Assembly (NCBI RefSeq): GCF_004331645.1
Contig: NZ_SJSK01000003.1
Location: forward strand, 62,301 to 126,300
From: Pedobacter frigiditerrae
GTDB taxonomy: Bacteria; Bacteroidota; Bacteroidia; Sphingobacteriales; Sphingobacteriaceae
DNA: 64,000 nucleotides
Reading direction: 5' to 3'
Numbering within the stretch: the first letter of the stretch is position 1; every line of letters starts with the position of its first letter. Under the pieces are notes generated by a model, which was given only the letters and a program-made list of their open reading frames with translations, did no database searches and was not told the origin of the DNA. Below, piece after piece: positions 9,144 through 18,032 of this stretch. The position numbers and the translations under genes were made by a program.

Positions 9144-10307
9144 ATGCGTCCTCTAGAAGATTATTTGGTTATAGATTTTAGTCAGTTCCTTTCTGGTCCA
9201 TCGGCAAGTTTACGCCTGGCAGATATGGGTGCTCGTGTAATTAAAGTTGAGCGTTTAGGTGTGGGAGATATTTGTCGCACCTTGTACACTTCTAATTTAA
9301 TTATGAATGGCGAATCATCAGTTTTTCACGCCATCAATAGAAATAAAGAAAGCTTTGAGGTCGACCTAAAAAGTGAGGAAGATTGCGAAATGGTTCGCGA
9401 ATTGCTTAAAAAGGCAGATATCATGATCCATAATTTCCGTCCTGGTGTGATGGAGAGATTGGGTTTTGATTATCAATCTGTTTCAGAAATCAATTCATCA
9501 ATTATTTATGGTGAAATTTCTGGATTTGGCAACGAAGAAAGTGTTTGGAGAAATAAGCCTGGTCAAGATTTGCTTTTACAGTCGGTTACAGGTTTAACTT
9601 CCTTAACAGGCAATGCTGATAGCGGTCCGGTGGCCATGGGTTTATCTATTATAGATATGCTAACCGGTGCTCACTTAGCACAAGGATTATTGGCTTGTTT
9701 ATATCGCAAAGCAATTACAAATGAAGGTGGTTTGGTACAAGTAAGTATGATGGAATCTGCTTATGATTTCCAGTTTGAGACCATTACAACTTTTATGAAC
9801 GACGGAGGTGCATTACCAGAACGTTCAGTAAAAAATAACGCTAATGCTTATTTAGGTGCTCCTTATGGCATTTATCAGACCCAAAATGGTTATTTGGCTT
9901 TAGCCATGGGTTCCATTCCGGTACTGGGGAAATTATTGGAATGTGAGGCAATGCTGAAATTTACCGATATCAAAGAAGCATATGATAAACGAGATGAAAT
10001 TAAGGCAATAATAGCCGAACATTTATTAACAGGAACAACAGAAAAATGGCTTTCTAAATTAGAACCTGCCGACATTTGGTGTGCCGATGTTTTAAATTGG
10101 GAACAATTAATGGCTCACGACGGATTTAAGGTTTTAAATATGATACAAGAAGTAGAAATGCTTGATGGTTATAAATATGAAACTACTCGCTGTCCCGTTC
10201 GTATTGATGGAGAATTATTAACTTCATCGAAAGGTTCGCCTAAGTTGGGCCAGGATAATGAAAAAATCATTAAAGAGTTTAATTTAAAATCCATTGCAAG
10301 TGCATAA
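9144..10307 (+). CDS. CaiB/BaiF family III CoA-transferase (2)
   Basis: Paralogue of the preceding gene, with the same N-terminal SQFLSGPSASLRLADMGARV block, HNFRPGVMERLGFDY and the catalytic Asp in KPGQDLLLQ, again residue 142. Length 387 is normal. Two adjacent family III proteins can form a heteromer or handle two different acids; sequence alone does not decide. The last codons overlap the start of the second binding-protein homologue by 14 bp, so they are probably co-translated. Confidence 0.88.
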   Translation: MRPLEDYLVIDFSQFLSGPSASLRLADMGARVIKVERLGVGDICRTLYTSNLIMNGESSVFHAINRNKESFEVDLKSEEDCEMVRELLKKADIMIHNFRPGVMERLGFDYQSVSEINSSIIYGEISGFGNEESVWRNKPGQDLLLQSVTGLTSLTGNADSGPVAMGLSIIDMLTGAHLAQGLLACLYRKAITNEGGLVQVSMMESAYDFQFETITTFMNDGGALPERSVKNNANAYLGAPYGIYQTQNGYLALAMGSIPVLGKLLECEAMLKFTDIKEAYDKRDEIKAIIAEHLLTGTTEKWLSKLEPADIWCADVLNWEQLMAHDGFKVLNMIQEVEMLDGYKYETTRCPVRIDGELLTSSKGSPKLGQDNEKIIKEFNLKSIASA

Positions 10308-11538
10308 TCCACAAGAAACATTTAGAATTGCAGTACGCAAATTTGCTCCATTTGAATCTGCCATGCAGAAATTTTGGGATAAATACTGCTCGCAATCTGG
10401 ATGTAAATTAGAATTGGATATGGTGGTGATGGATTTACACGAACTTCACGAAAGCACCTTAACCAATAATGGCTTAGCTAATGGAGATTTTGATGTAGCC
10501 CATATCAACACTGATTGGATTTATGAGGGTTTTGTAAACAATGCTTTTGAAGTTTTAAATGATAACATTGAAAAAAATCCGCCGGTAAATTTTCCTGATG
10601 GATGGAGCAAATCTTTACTAAGTCTACAAAATTTCGATGGAAAAATAGTTGGATTGCCTTTTCACGATGGTCCGGAATGCTTAATCTATAGAAAAGACCT
10701 CTTCGAAAGCCACAAAGAACAAGCTGATTATTTTGCTAAGTATGGTAAAAATTTAAGGGTTCCACAAACGTGGGAAGACTTTAGGCAAATTGCCGAGTTT
10801 TTCAATCGCCCTGCGGATAATTTATATGGAAGTATTTTTGCCTGTTACCCAGATGGACACAATACCGTATTCGATTATTGCCTCCAATTGTGGACTAGAG
10901 GTGGAAGTTTAGTAGATACAGATGGTTCGATTAACATCGATACAAAAGCATCTATAGACGGTTTAAACTTTTATAGAAACATTGTAAAGGACAAAACAAA
11001 AGTTCATCCAGGTTCTGCTCAATTTGACTCAGTAGCGGCAGGTTTAGCTTTTATGAATGGCGAAGCAGCGATGATGATCAATTGGTTTGGTTTTGCTGCA
11101 ATGTGCGAAGTGGATGCAAATTCAAAAGTTAAGGGCAAAATTTACGTAGATGTTTTACCATCTGCTGCAGACCAAATATCTGCTTCCTTAAATGTTTATT
11201 GGCTTTATACCATTGGAAAAGGAAGTAAGAACAAGGCTATTGCGTATGATTTTCTCCGTTTTGTTACAAACCAGGAGAACGATAAACTTTTAACTTTAGA
11301 AGGTGGTATTGGTTGCAGAATCTCTAGTTGGAATGATGCTGAGATTAATAGGATTATCCCATATTACCACAAATTAGAAACATTACACGCTGTAGCGAAT
11401 ATGTTGCCTCAAAAGAAAAACTGGGCGCAAATTGCAACGATAATTGATGAAATGGTACTTGCTGCAATTAATACGACTGAACCAACAGAAAAATTGGTTG
11501 AATTGGCACAGCAACAAATTAATGAATTAGAAAAATGA
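10294..11538 (+). CDS. Extracellular-solute-binding-protein homologue lacking a signal peptide (2)
   Basis: 414 residues like family 1 carbohydrate-binding proteins: GDFDVAHINTDW, GKIVGLPFHDGPECLIYRKDLF, a WEDFRQIAEFF helix, GEAAMMINWFGF and YDFLRFVTN. The frame opens with TTG at 10294 or GTG at 10300; neither gives a signal peptide, and the next ATG would remove the first strand. It is therefore probably cytoplasmic like its relative at 6734. It overlaps the CoA-transferase gene upstream (14 bp) and the Gfo/Idh gene downstream (4 bp). No permease or ATPase partner is encoded in the window, so a transport role is doubtful. Confidence 0.75.
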   Translation: MQVHNPQETFRIAVRKFAPFESAMQKFWDKYCSQSGCKLELDMVVMDLHELHESTLTNNGLANGDFDVAHINTDWIYEGFVNNAFEVLNDNIEKNPPVNFPDGWSKSLLSLQNFDGKIVGLPFHDGPECLIYRKDLFESHKEQADYFAKYGKNLRVPQTWEDFRQIAEFFNRPADNLYGSIFACYPDGHNTVFDYCLQLWTRGGSLVDTDGSINIDTKASIDGLNFYRNIVKDKTKVHPGSAQFDSVAAGLAFMNGEAAMMINWFGFAAMCEVDANSKVKGKIYVDVLPSAADQISASLNVYWLYTIGKGSKNKAIAYDFLRFVTNQENDKLLTLEGGIGCRISSWNDAEINRIIPYYHKLETLHAVANMLPQKKNWAQIATIIDEMVLAAINTTEPTEKLVELAQQQINELEK

Positions 11539-12614
11539 GTATTGATATCAAATATAAACCTGAACTTCCAGTAACTGAACAACCCATTATAATTATTGGT
11601 GCTGGAGGAATTGTAACTGATGCGCATTTGCCAGCTTACAAAATAGCAGGTTTTAAAGTTCACGGTATTGTTAATAGAACCAAGGAAAGAGCAGAAAAAG
11701 TAGCCGGCCATTTTGATATTCCCAATGTTTATAATTCTGTTGCAGAGGCTGTGGCATTAGCTCCTGCAAATGTGGTTTATGATTTAACCATTATGCCAGA
11801 GCAATACATTGAAACGTTAAAACAATTACCCAATGGCAGTGCTGTATTAATTCAGAAACCAATGGGCGATGATTTTAATCAGGCAAAAGAGATTTTAGCG
11901 TTATGTAGGGAAAAGGATTTTAAAGCGGCCATCAATTTTCAATTACGCTATGCGCCATTTGTAAGCGCAGCCAAATATTTAATAGATGCTGGTTTAATTG
12001 GCGAATTATACGATATGGAAGTTCGTGTGACGATTAAAACGCCTTGGGAGATTTTTCCTTACGTAATTATACATCCAAGGTTAGAAATTCAGTACCACAG
12101 TATTCATTACGTAGATTTAATTCGTTCGTTTTTGGGTAATCCTGAGAGTGTGTTGGCGAAAACTTTAAAACATCCTGCTAAGAGTTTGTCATCATCTCGT
12201 AGTACGATATTATTCGATTACGGCGATACCTTGCACGCAGTTATTAATACCAATCACGACCACGATTTTGGATCAAACCACCAAGAAAGTTATATCAAAT
12301 GGGAGGGGACAAAAGGCGCAATTGTAGCTAAAATAGGTTTATTGATGGATTATCCTCACGGCGTACCTGATGTTTTTGAATATTGTATTTTAGAAGAAGG
12401 AAAATCGCCTGAATGGCAAATAGTAAAATTAGATGGCTCTTGGTTTCCAGAAGCATTTATTGGCACCATGTCTAATTTAATGAGGTATAACGAAGGTTCG
12501 GATAAAGTTTTAAATACCAGTGTAGAGGATGTAATTAATACGATGGCGGTTGTGGAAAGTGCTTATCAGTCTAGTGATAAAGGTGGGGTTAAGGTAAGTG
12601 AACAGTTAATGTAG
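11535..12614 (+). CDS. Gfo/Idh/MocA-family oxidoreductase
   Basis: 359 residues. An N-terminal Rossmann domain with IIIIGAGGIV binds NAD(P). The usual EKP motif appears as QKP, keeping the key Lys, and the YHSIHYVDLIR stretch supplies the His/Asp typical of the substrate pocket. The family oxidises or reduces sugars, inositols and sugar acids; D-apiose dehydrogenase also belongs to it, which is notable given the RuBisCO-like and DUF1537 genes downstream. Coupled to the preceding gene by a 4-bp overlap. Substrate not assigned. Confidence 0.88.
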   Translation: MSIDIKYKPELPVTEQPIIIIGAGGIVTDAHLPAYKIAGFKVHGIVNRTKERAEKVAGHFDIPNVYNSVAEAVALAPANVVYDLTIMPEQYIETLKQLPNGSAVLIQKPMGDDFNQAKEILALCREKDFKAAINFQLRYAPFVSAAKYLIDAGLIGELYDMEVRVTIKTPWEIFPYVIIHPRLEIQYHSIHYVDLIRSFLGNPESVLAKTLKHPAKSLSSSRSTILFDYGDTLHAVINTNHDHDFGSNHQESYIKWEGTKGAIVAKIGLLMDYPHGVPDVFEYCILEEGKSPEWQIVKLDGSWFPEAFIGTMSNLMRYNEGSDKVLNTSVEDVINTMAVVESAYQSSDKGGVKVSEQLM

Positions 12615-12661
12615 GCTTGTCATCCAGAGCAAAGCGAAGGATCTAAATAATGAATAATTAT

Positions 12662-12683
12662 TGGCTGGTGGAGACACCCGCCA
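12662..12683. repeat. Intergenic palindrome, GGTTGGTG-type variant
   Basis: TGGCTGGTG-GAGA-CACCCGCCA, an imperfect hairpin. It resembles the palindromes at 29426, 30646 and 30765. It lies between the Gfo/Idh and MaoC genes, next to a CATCCAGAGC-type repeat. Confidence 0.45.
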
Positions 12684-12705
12684 GGGATATTAAGAATAAA
12701 AAAAT

Positions 12706-13146
12706 ATGTATTTCAAATCAAAATTTTTTGAAGATTACCTCTTAAACGATAAACGCGTAACCTTGGGTCGTACCATAACAGAAACTGATTTTGTGGTTCA
12801 TGCTGGTCACACAGGTGATTTTTTTCCTCATCATATGGATGCAGAATGGTGTGCGACACAGCCGTTTAAACAGCGTATTGCTCACGGCACAATGGTTTTT
12901 AGTATTGGAATTGGCTTAACCGCATCAGAAATAAATACTGAAGCCATGTCTAAAGGTTATGATAAGTTACGTTTTGTAAAACCTGTTTCTATTGGCGATA
13001 CCATTCATTCTGAAGTGACCATTTCAGAAAAAGCAGAAGCTAAAAAACCTGAATACGGAACTGTAACCGAACACGTAGAAATTATTAACCAACACGGAGA
13101 GATCGTTTTAGTATGCGACCACTTGCTAGTAGTTAAGAAAAAATAA
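12706..13146 (+). CDS. MaoC-like hot-dog dehydratase/hydratase
   Basis: 146 residues forming a single hot-dog domain. The hydratase motif is GDFFPHHMD: Asp38 and His43 stand where the catalytic Asp and His of (R)-enoyl-CoA hydratases are found, but the usual Asn of GDxNPxH is Phe40. IAHGTMVF after it is the conserved helix end. The family adds water to, or removes it from, CoA thioesters, which fits the two CoA-transferases upstream. The Asn change may mean an unusual, more polar substrate. Separated from the Gfo/Idh gene by a repeat-rich 91 bp. Confidence 0.85.
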   Translation: MYFKSKFFEDYLLNDKRVTLGRTITETDFVVHAGHTGDFFPHHMDAEWCATQPFKQRIAHGTMVFSIGIGLTASEINTEAMSKGYDKLRFVKPVSIGDTIHSEVTISEKAEAKKPEYGTVTEHVEIINQHGEIVLVCDHLLVVKKK

Positions 13147-13165
13147 TATAAACCATACTTTAAGT

Positions 13166-13191
13166 CCCCTTTAGGGGATTTAGGGGTGCTA
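13166..13191. repeat. Intergenic palindrome (TCCCCTTTAGGGGA)
   Basis: A short hairpin repeat with an extra TTAGGGG half-copy, in the gap before the MFS gene. This type is common between Bacteroidota genes (recalled, not checked). Confidence 0.45.
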
Positions 13192-13206
13192 AATAAAAAC
13201 CAAAAT

Positions 13207-14499
13207 ATGAACCACAACAATCAACCTGAAATTATCGTAGAAGGAGATTCTTCGTCGAACAAAAAGTATTTATTACCATTTATTTTTGTGATAAGCCTAT
13301 TTTTCCTATGGGGAATGGCCCACAATTTAGATTCAAGTCTAATTCCGCATTTAAAAAAGGCCTGCAATTTAAATAATGTGCAATCAATGTTAATTGATAC
13401 TTCAGTATTTCTAGCCTACTTTTTAATGGCTATTCCTGCGGGCATGATTTTAAAGAAATTTGGTTATAAAGCGAGTATGATTGCTGGTTTGTTGGTGTTT
13501 GCGGGTGGTGCATTTCTTTTTGTTCCAGCAGCTAATTCGTTATCATACACTACCTTTTTAATTGCTTTATTTATCATTGGGTGTGGTTTGACAATTCTTG
13601 AAACTACAGCTAATCCTTATGCGGCAGTACTTGGTGATCCTGCAAAGGCAACTAGTAGATTGAATTTGGCTGCTTCATTTAATGGCTTGGCAGCCATGGT
13701 TGCGGCTTATGTAGGGTCGAGGTTTATCTTGTCTGGAAAGTCATATTCTAAGGCAGAATTAGCAGCAATGACAGAGATTAACCGAAACTCATACTTTCTT
13801 GAAGAAGCCTCGTCTGTAAAAATGCCTTATATTATTCTAGGAAGCGTACTTGTAATTATAGCTATCATTTTTTGTTTTATTTACTTCCCTGAAGTAAAAA
13901 CTAAAAGTATTGATGGTGAAGCAAAGGGAAGTTTTATGGGCGCATTGAGGCATAAACATTTAAAGTGGGCGGTAGTAGCTCAGTTTTTCTATGTTGGTGC
14001 TCAAGTTTGTGTAACAAGTTCTTTTATTCGTGCTGCTCAACAAGGTGCTGGATTCAGTGAAGCAACGGCAGGAGATTATCTAATTGCTTACGGTTTTCTA
14101 TTTACAGTTGGTCGCTTTGCCGGAACAGCTTTATTACAATTTATATCTTCTGCAAAACTATTGTCTGTTTATGCAATTGTTTCCATTTTACTTTGTTTAG
14201 TTGCAGTATTAGGCACTGGACCTATTATGGTTTATGCATTGGGTGGATTAGGTTTCTTTATGTCAATTATGTTTCCTACCATTTTTGCACTTGGTATTGA
14301 AGGTATTGGAGATGATACTAAACCAGGTTCTTCATGGTTAATTATGTCAATTGTTGGCGGAGCAATCGTTCCTGTACTTATGGGCGCATTAATAGATAAA
14401 TTCAATGACAATGTTCAACTTGGTTACTATGTTCCATTGGTATGTTTTATTGTTATCCTTTATTTCGGATTGAAAGGTTATAAAATCGCTCATAAATAA
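13207..14499 (+). CDS. MFS sugar permease, FucP (L-fucose:H+ symporter) type
   Basis: About 430 residues with some 12 membrane helices. The start MNHNNQ at 13207 is preferred over an ATG at 13186. FucP-type features are the FFLWGMAHNLDSSLIPHL first helix, LETTANPYAAVLG and the second-half GRFAGTAL. FucP relatives import L-fucose, galactose, glucose or other hexoses across the inner membrane with protons. Its place after the CoA-transferase/MaoC cassette and before GH106 suggests import of a sugar released by the hydrolases; which sugar is not shown. Confidence 0.87.
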   Translation: MNHNNQPEIIVEGDSSSNKKYLLPFIFVISLFFLWGMAHNLDSSLIPHLKKACNLNNVQSMLIDTSVFLAYFLMAIPAGMILKKFGYKASMIAGLLVFAGGAFLFVPAANSLSYTTFLIALFIIGCGLTILETTANPYAAVLGDPAKATSRLNLAASFNGLAAMVAAYVGSRFILSGKSYSKAELAAMTEINRNSYFLEEASSVKMPYIILGSVLVIIAIIFCFIYFPEVKTKSIDGEAKGSFMGALRHKHLKWAVVAQFFYVGAQVCVTSSFIRAAQQGAGFSEATAGDYLIAYGFLFTVGRFAGTALLQFISSAKLLSVYAIVSILLCLVAVLGTGPIMVYALGGLGFFMSIMFPTIFALGIEGIGDDTKPGSSWLIMSIVGGAIVPVLMGALIDKFNDNVQLGYYVPLVCFIVILYFGLKGYKIAHK

Positions 14500-14506
14500 T
14501 TTAAAC

Positions 14507-14580
14507 TAACCACTAAGACACTAAGGACACAAAGAAGAAATTAATTAACCAAACTTAGTGTTCTTTGTGCCTTTGTGGTA
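14507..14580. repeat. Dispersed inverted-repeat element (ACCACAAAGACACAAAG family)
   Basis: The left arm near 14507-14536 and right arm at 14554-14580 are imperfect inverted copies of ACCACNAAGNCACNAAGNACAC. A related element is at 26161-26323. It fills the gap before the GH106 gene and may act as a hairpin in the mRNA. Confidence 0.6.
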
Positions 14581-14600
14581 AAAAAAAAACAAGAATAAAA

Positions 14601-17600
14601 ATGAAACCACTGTTTAGCAAAATCTTCTTGTTCTTTCTGCTTTGTGCCTTTAGTTTTAAGCTTAGCGCACAACAGAATGAAAATGCTAGACCTTGGGTTT
14701 TCTGGTATTGGGTACAATCTGGTATTTCTAAAAAAGGAATCACTGCCGATTTAGAGGCAATGAAAACCAACGGAATTGGTGGTGCTTACCTAATGACCAT
14801 TAAAGGTGGTAAGTCATCAACTCCTTCATTATATGAAAAACCAATAGAGCAATTAACGCCCGAATGGTGGGAGATGGTGAAGTTTGCCATGGATGAAGCC
14901 AAACGCTTAGATTTGAAATTAGGGATGCACGTAAGCGATGGTTTTGCCCTTGCTGGCGGACCGTGGATTACCCCAGAATTATCTATGCAAAAGGTAGTTT
15001 CGTCAAAGATAACTGTCAATGCATCAAATACTAAGATTAAATTACCTCAACCAGAATCGAAGGAAGGTTATTATAAGGATATTGCTGTTTATGCTTATCC
15101 ATCCCCAACAGGAACAAACCAATCTACGCAAACCATAATTCCTAAAATTACTGCTAGTAATGGAGCAGATGGAAGTGGATTAGTTAAACCAGATAACAAA
15201 CAAAACTTTGGTTCAAATGAATCACTTTACATTCAGTATGAATTCGAAAAGCCATTTACTTGTCGCACAATTAAGATTAAAGTAAGTGGTAATAACTACC
15301 AAGCTCAGCGATTAAAAATAGAAGTTAGCAATGATGGTAAAACCTTTCGTTCAATTGGCAGATTAGAGCCACCAAGACACGGTTGGCAAGATACGGATGA
15401 AGATGTAACACATTCAATCGTGCCAACTATTGCTAAATTTTTCCGTTTTGTTTACGATAAAACTGGTTCTGAGCCCGGTTCCGAAGATTTAGATGCTGCA
15501 AAATGGAAACCTTCTTTAAAATTGGTAAACCTAGAATTATTTGCTGAAGCTAAAATAAATCAGTTTGAGGGTAAAAATGGTTCTGTTTGGCGCATCAGTA
15601 AAAGGACAACCAATGAGCAATTGCCAAGCAATTCATGTGTGCCATTAAATAAAATAATTAACCTAACTGCAAAGTTAAAATCAGATGGTAGTTTAGATTG
15701 GAAAGTTCCAGTAGGGAATTGGACAATCTTAAGAGTAGGGCATACTTCAACCGGACAAAAAAATGCGACTGGTGGCGCTGCAATAGGATTGGAGGTTGAT
15801 AAATTTAATCCGACAGCTGTAAAATTACAGTTCAATAAATGGTATGGAGAGGCTTTAAAATATGGTGGGCCAGAAATAGCTTCAAAGGTTTTGAGCATGT
15901 TTCACGTTGATAGCTGGGAATGTGGCAGTCAGAATTGGTCAAGCAATTTTAAAGCGGAATTTTTAAAGCGCAGAGGATATGATTTAACGCCTTATCTTCC
16001 AATTATGACCGGATTGCCTGTGCAAAGCGCATCGGTTTCTGAAAGCTTTTTATATGATGTTAGAAAGACCATTTCAGAATTGGTTGTCGACCAGTTTTAC
16101 AAAACCTTAGCAGCCTTAGCCAAAGAAAAGGGAGTAACATTTACTGCAGAAAGTATTGCCCCAACAATGATGAGCGATGGTTTATTGCACTACAAAACTG
16201 TAGATGTGCCAATGGGCGAATTTTGGTTAAATAGTCCAACTCATGATAAACCAAATGACATGCTTGATGCTATTTCTGGCGCTCATATCTATGGCAAGAA
16301 CATTATTCAAGCGGAAGCTTTTACAACGGTTAGAATGGACTGGAATGAAAGTCCGATGAATATGAAAACCTTGCAAGACAGAAATTATGCATTAGGAATA
16401 AATAAATTGGTTTATCACGTTTTTACACATAATCCTTGGATGGATAGAAAACCAGGAATGACTTTGGATGGCGTTGGTTTATACTTTCAACGTGACCAAA
16501 CTTGGTGGAAAGCCAGTAAAGCTTGGGTAGATTATGCCATAAGAACACAAGAATTGCTACAACAAGGAAAACCAGTAGTTGATATCGCAGTTTTTACTGG
16601 CGAAGAATTGCCTCGTCGCTCAGTTTTGCCGGATAGGTTAGTTTCTACTTTACCAGGTCTTTTTGGTGCCGATGTGGTAGAAGCTGAAAAGAAACGTTTA
16701 GCAAACTTTGGTGAGCCTTTAAGGTCAATTCCAGCTGGTGTTTCTCATTCGGCAAATATGGCCGACCCAGAAAATTGGGTAAACCCTTTGAGAGGTTATG
16801 CTTATGACAGTTTTAACCCAGATGTTTTAAGTACAGCAACCGTTAATAATGGAGAAGTCGTGTTTGCAAGTGGCGCATCGTATAAGGTTTTGGTTATTCC
16901 AGGGGATATGAAAATGAACCCGAATTACCAATATATGAGTTATGCTGCAGTTAAAAAATTGGTAGAACTGGTAAAAGCCGGGGCAACGATTATTGTAGGA
17001 GAAAAACCATTATATCAAATTGGATTACAAAAAGTTAATGATTCTGAGTTTAATGGTTTGGTTAATCAAATTTGGGATGGGAAATTCAGTGAAATCAAGA
17101 AGGATTTTAAAGATAATTATAACTCAACTCTAGAAAAAATAATTGGCTTTGGAAAAGTAATTCTAGCACCGTTTAAAAGGTCAAGTTTTATTGATATTGG
17201 AATAGAGCCAGATTTATCAGTAACACAAGATTGTACTTCAGAAATGATAACTTTTGTTGAAAACGTTGCTTATACTCACAGAAAAGCTATAGATAAAGAT
17301 ATTTATTTTATATCTAATCAACTCAAAGAAGAAAGAAAGGTTGATTTTAATTTTCGCATTAAAGATAAAATTCCTGTATTGTTTGATGCGGTTAGTAATC
17401 AGACTATTGAATTGAAAGAGTGGTATTCTTTTGGTGAAAGTACAAGCTTTAGAATGAATTTAGTTCCTAATCAATCCCTGTTCGTGATTTTTGAAAAGTC
17501 AACAACTGATACTGTATATGATATTGGAAATAATTGGAAAACCTTTAAACCCATTCAAAACCTTTCTACAGATTGGCAAGTAAAATTCAACCCATCTTAT

Positions 17601-18032
17601 GGCGGCCCATCAACTCCTGTTGAATTTAAAACTTTAACCGATTGGGCATTAAATGCTGATAGTGCCATCAAGTATTATTCTGGTACAGCATCCTACACCA
17701 AAACATTCAACTTTGATGGAAAATCTACAGATAAAGTTTGGATAGATTTAGGTGCTTTCTCAAGCATAGCTGAGGTAAAAATAAATGGAATTGATTGTGG
17801 TACATTATGGACAGCACCATTTGAGTTAGAAGTAAGCAAAGCTTTAAAACAAGGTGAAAACCAAATTGAAATACAAGTAACCAACACTTGGGCTAATCGT
17901 TTAATTGGAGATAGTAAATTACCTGTTGATAAACGAATTACAAATACTACTGCACCTTTTCGTTTAGGTGGAAAACCATTAAATCCAGCTGGTTTATTCG
18001 GGCCAGTTACCCTTAAAATTGAAGAGAAATAA
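14601..18032 (+). CDS. Alpha-L-rhamnosidase, GH106, secreted
   Basis: 1143 residues from the ATG at 14601. An upstream in-frame ATG at 14565 lies inside a repeat and spoils the signal peptide MKPLFSKIFLFFLLCAF. GH106 marks are the RPWVFWYW opening followed by GITADLEAMKTNGIGGAYLM, the AKRLDLKLGMH strand and the FHVDSWECGSQNW segment with conserved acids. A discoidin-like region lies near residues 200-310 and a GH2-type jelly roll at the C-terminus. Some GH106 members remove rhamnose from rhamnogalacturonan II. It overlaps the next gene by 1 bp. Confidence 0.88.
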   Translation: MKPLFSKIFLFFLLCAFSFKLSAQQNENARPWVFWYWVQSGISKKGITADLEAMKTNGIGGAYLMTIKGGKSSTPSLYEKPIEQLTPEWWEMVKFAMDEAKRLDLKLGMHVSDGFALAGGPWITPELSMQKVVSSKITVNASNTKIKLPQPESKEGYYKDIAVYAYPSPTGTNQSTQTIIPKITASNGADGSGLVKPDNKQNFGSNESLYIQYEFEKPFTCRTIKIKVSGNNYQAQRLKIEVSNDGKTFRSIGRLEPPRHGWQDTDEDVTHSIVPTIAKFFRFVYDKTGSEPGSEDLDAAKWKPSLKLVNLELFAEAKINQFEGKNGSVWRISKRTTNEQLPSNSCVPLNKIINLTAKLKSDGSLDWKVPVGNWTILRVGHTSTGQKNATGGAAIGLEVDKFNPTAVKLQFNKWYGEALKYGGPEIASKVLSMFHVDSWECGSQNWSSNFKAEFLKRRGYDLTPYLPIMTGLPVQSASVSESFLYDVRKTISELVVDQFYKTLAALAKEKGVTFTAESIAPTMMSDGLLHYKTVDVPMGEFWLNSPTHDKPNDMLDAISGAHIYGKNIIQAEAFTTVRMDWNESPMNMKTLQDRNYALGINKLVYHVFTHNPWMDRKPGMTLDGVGLYFQRDQTWWKASKAWVDYAIRTQELLQQGKPVVDIAVFTGEELPRRSVLPDRLVSTLPGLFGADVVEAEKKRLANFGEPLRSIPAGVSHSANMADPENWVNPLRGYAYDSFNPDVLSTATVNNGEVVFASGASYKVLVIPGDMKMNPNYQYMSYAAVKKLVELVKAGATIIVGEKPLYQIGLQKVNDSEFNGLVNQIWDGKFSEIKKDFKDNYNSTLEKIIGFGKVILAPFKRSSFIDIGIEPDLSVTQDCTSEMITFVENVAYTHRKAIDKDIYFISNQLKEERKVDFNFRIKDKIPVLFDAVSNQTIELKEWYSFGESTSFRMNLVPNQSLFVIFEKSTTDTVYDIGNNWKTFKPIQNLSTDWQVKFNPSYGGPSTPVEFKTLTDWALNADSAIKYYSGTASYTKTFNFDGKSTDKVWIDLGAFSSIAEVKINGIDCGTLWTAPFELEVSKALKQGENQIEIQVTNTWANRLIGDSKLPVDKRITNTTAPFRLGGKPLNPAGLFGPVTLKIEEK

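Noticed and set aside
6734..11538. ABC sugar importer
   Set aside because: No permease or ATPase gene and no signal peptide on either binding protein.
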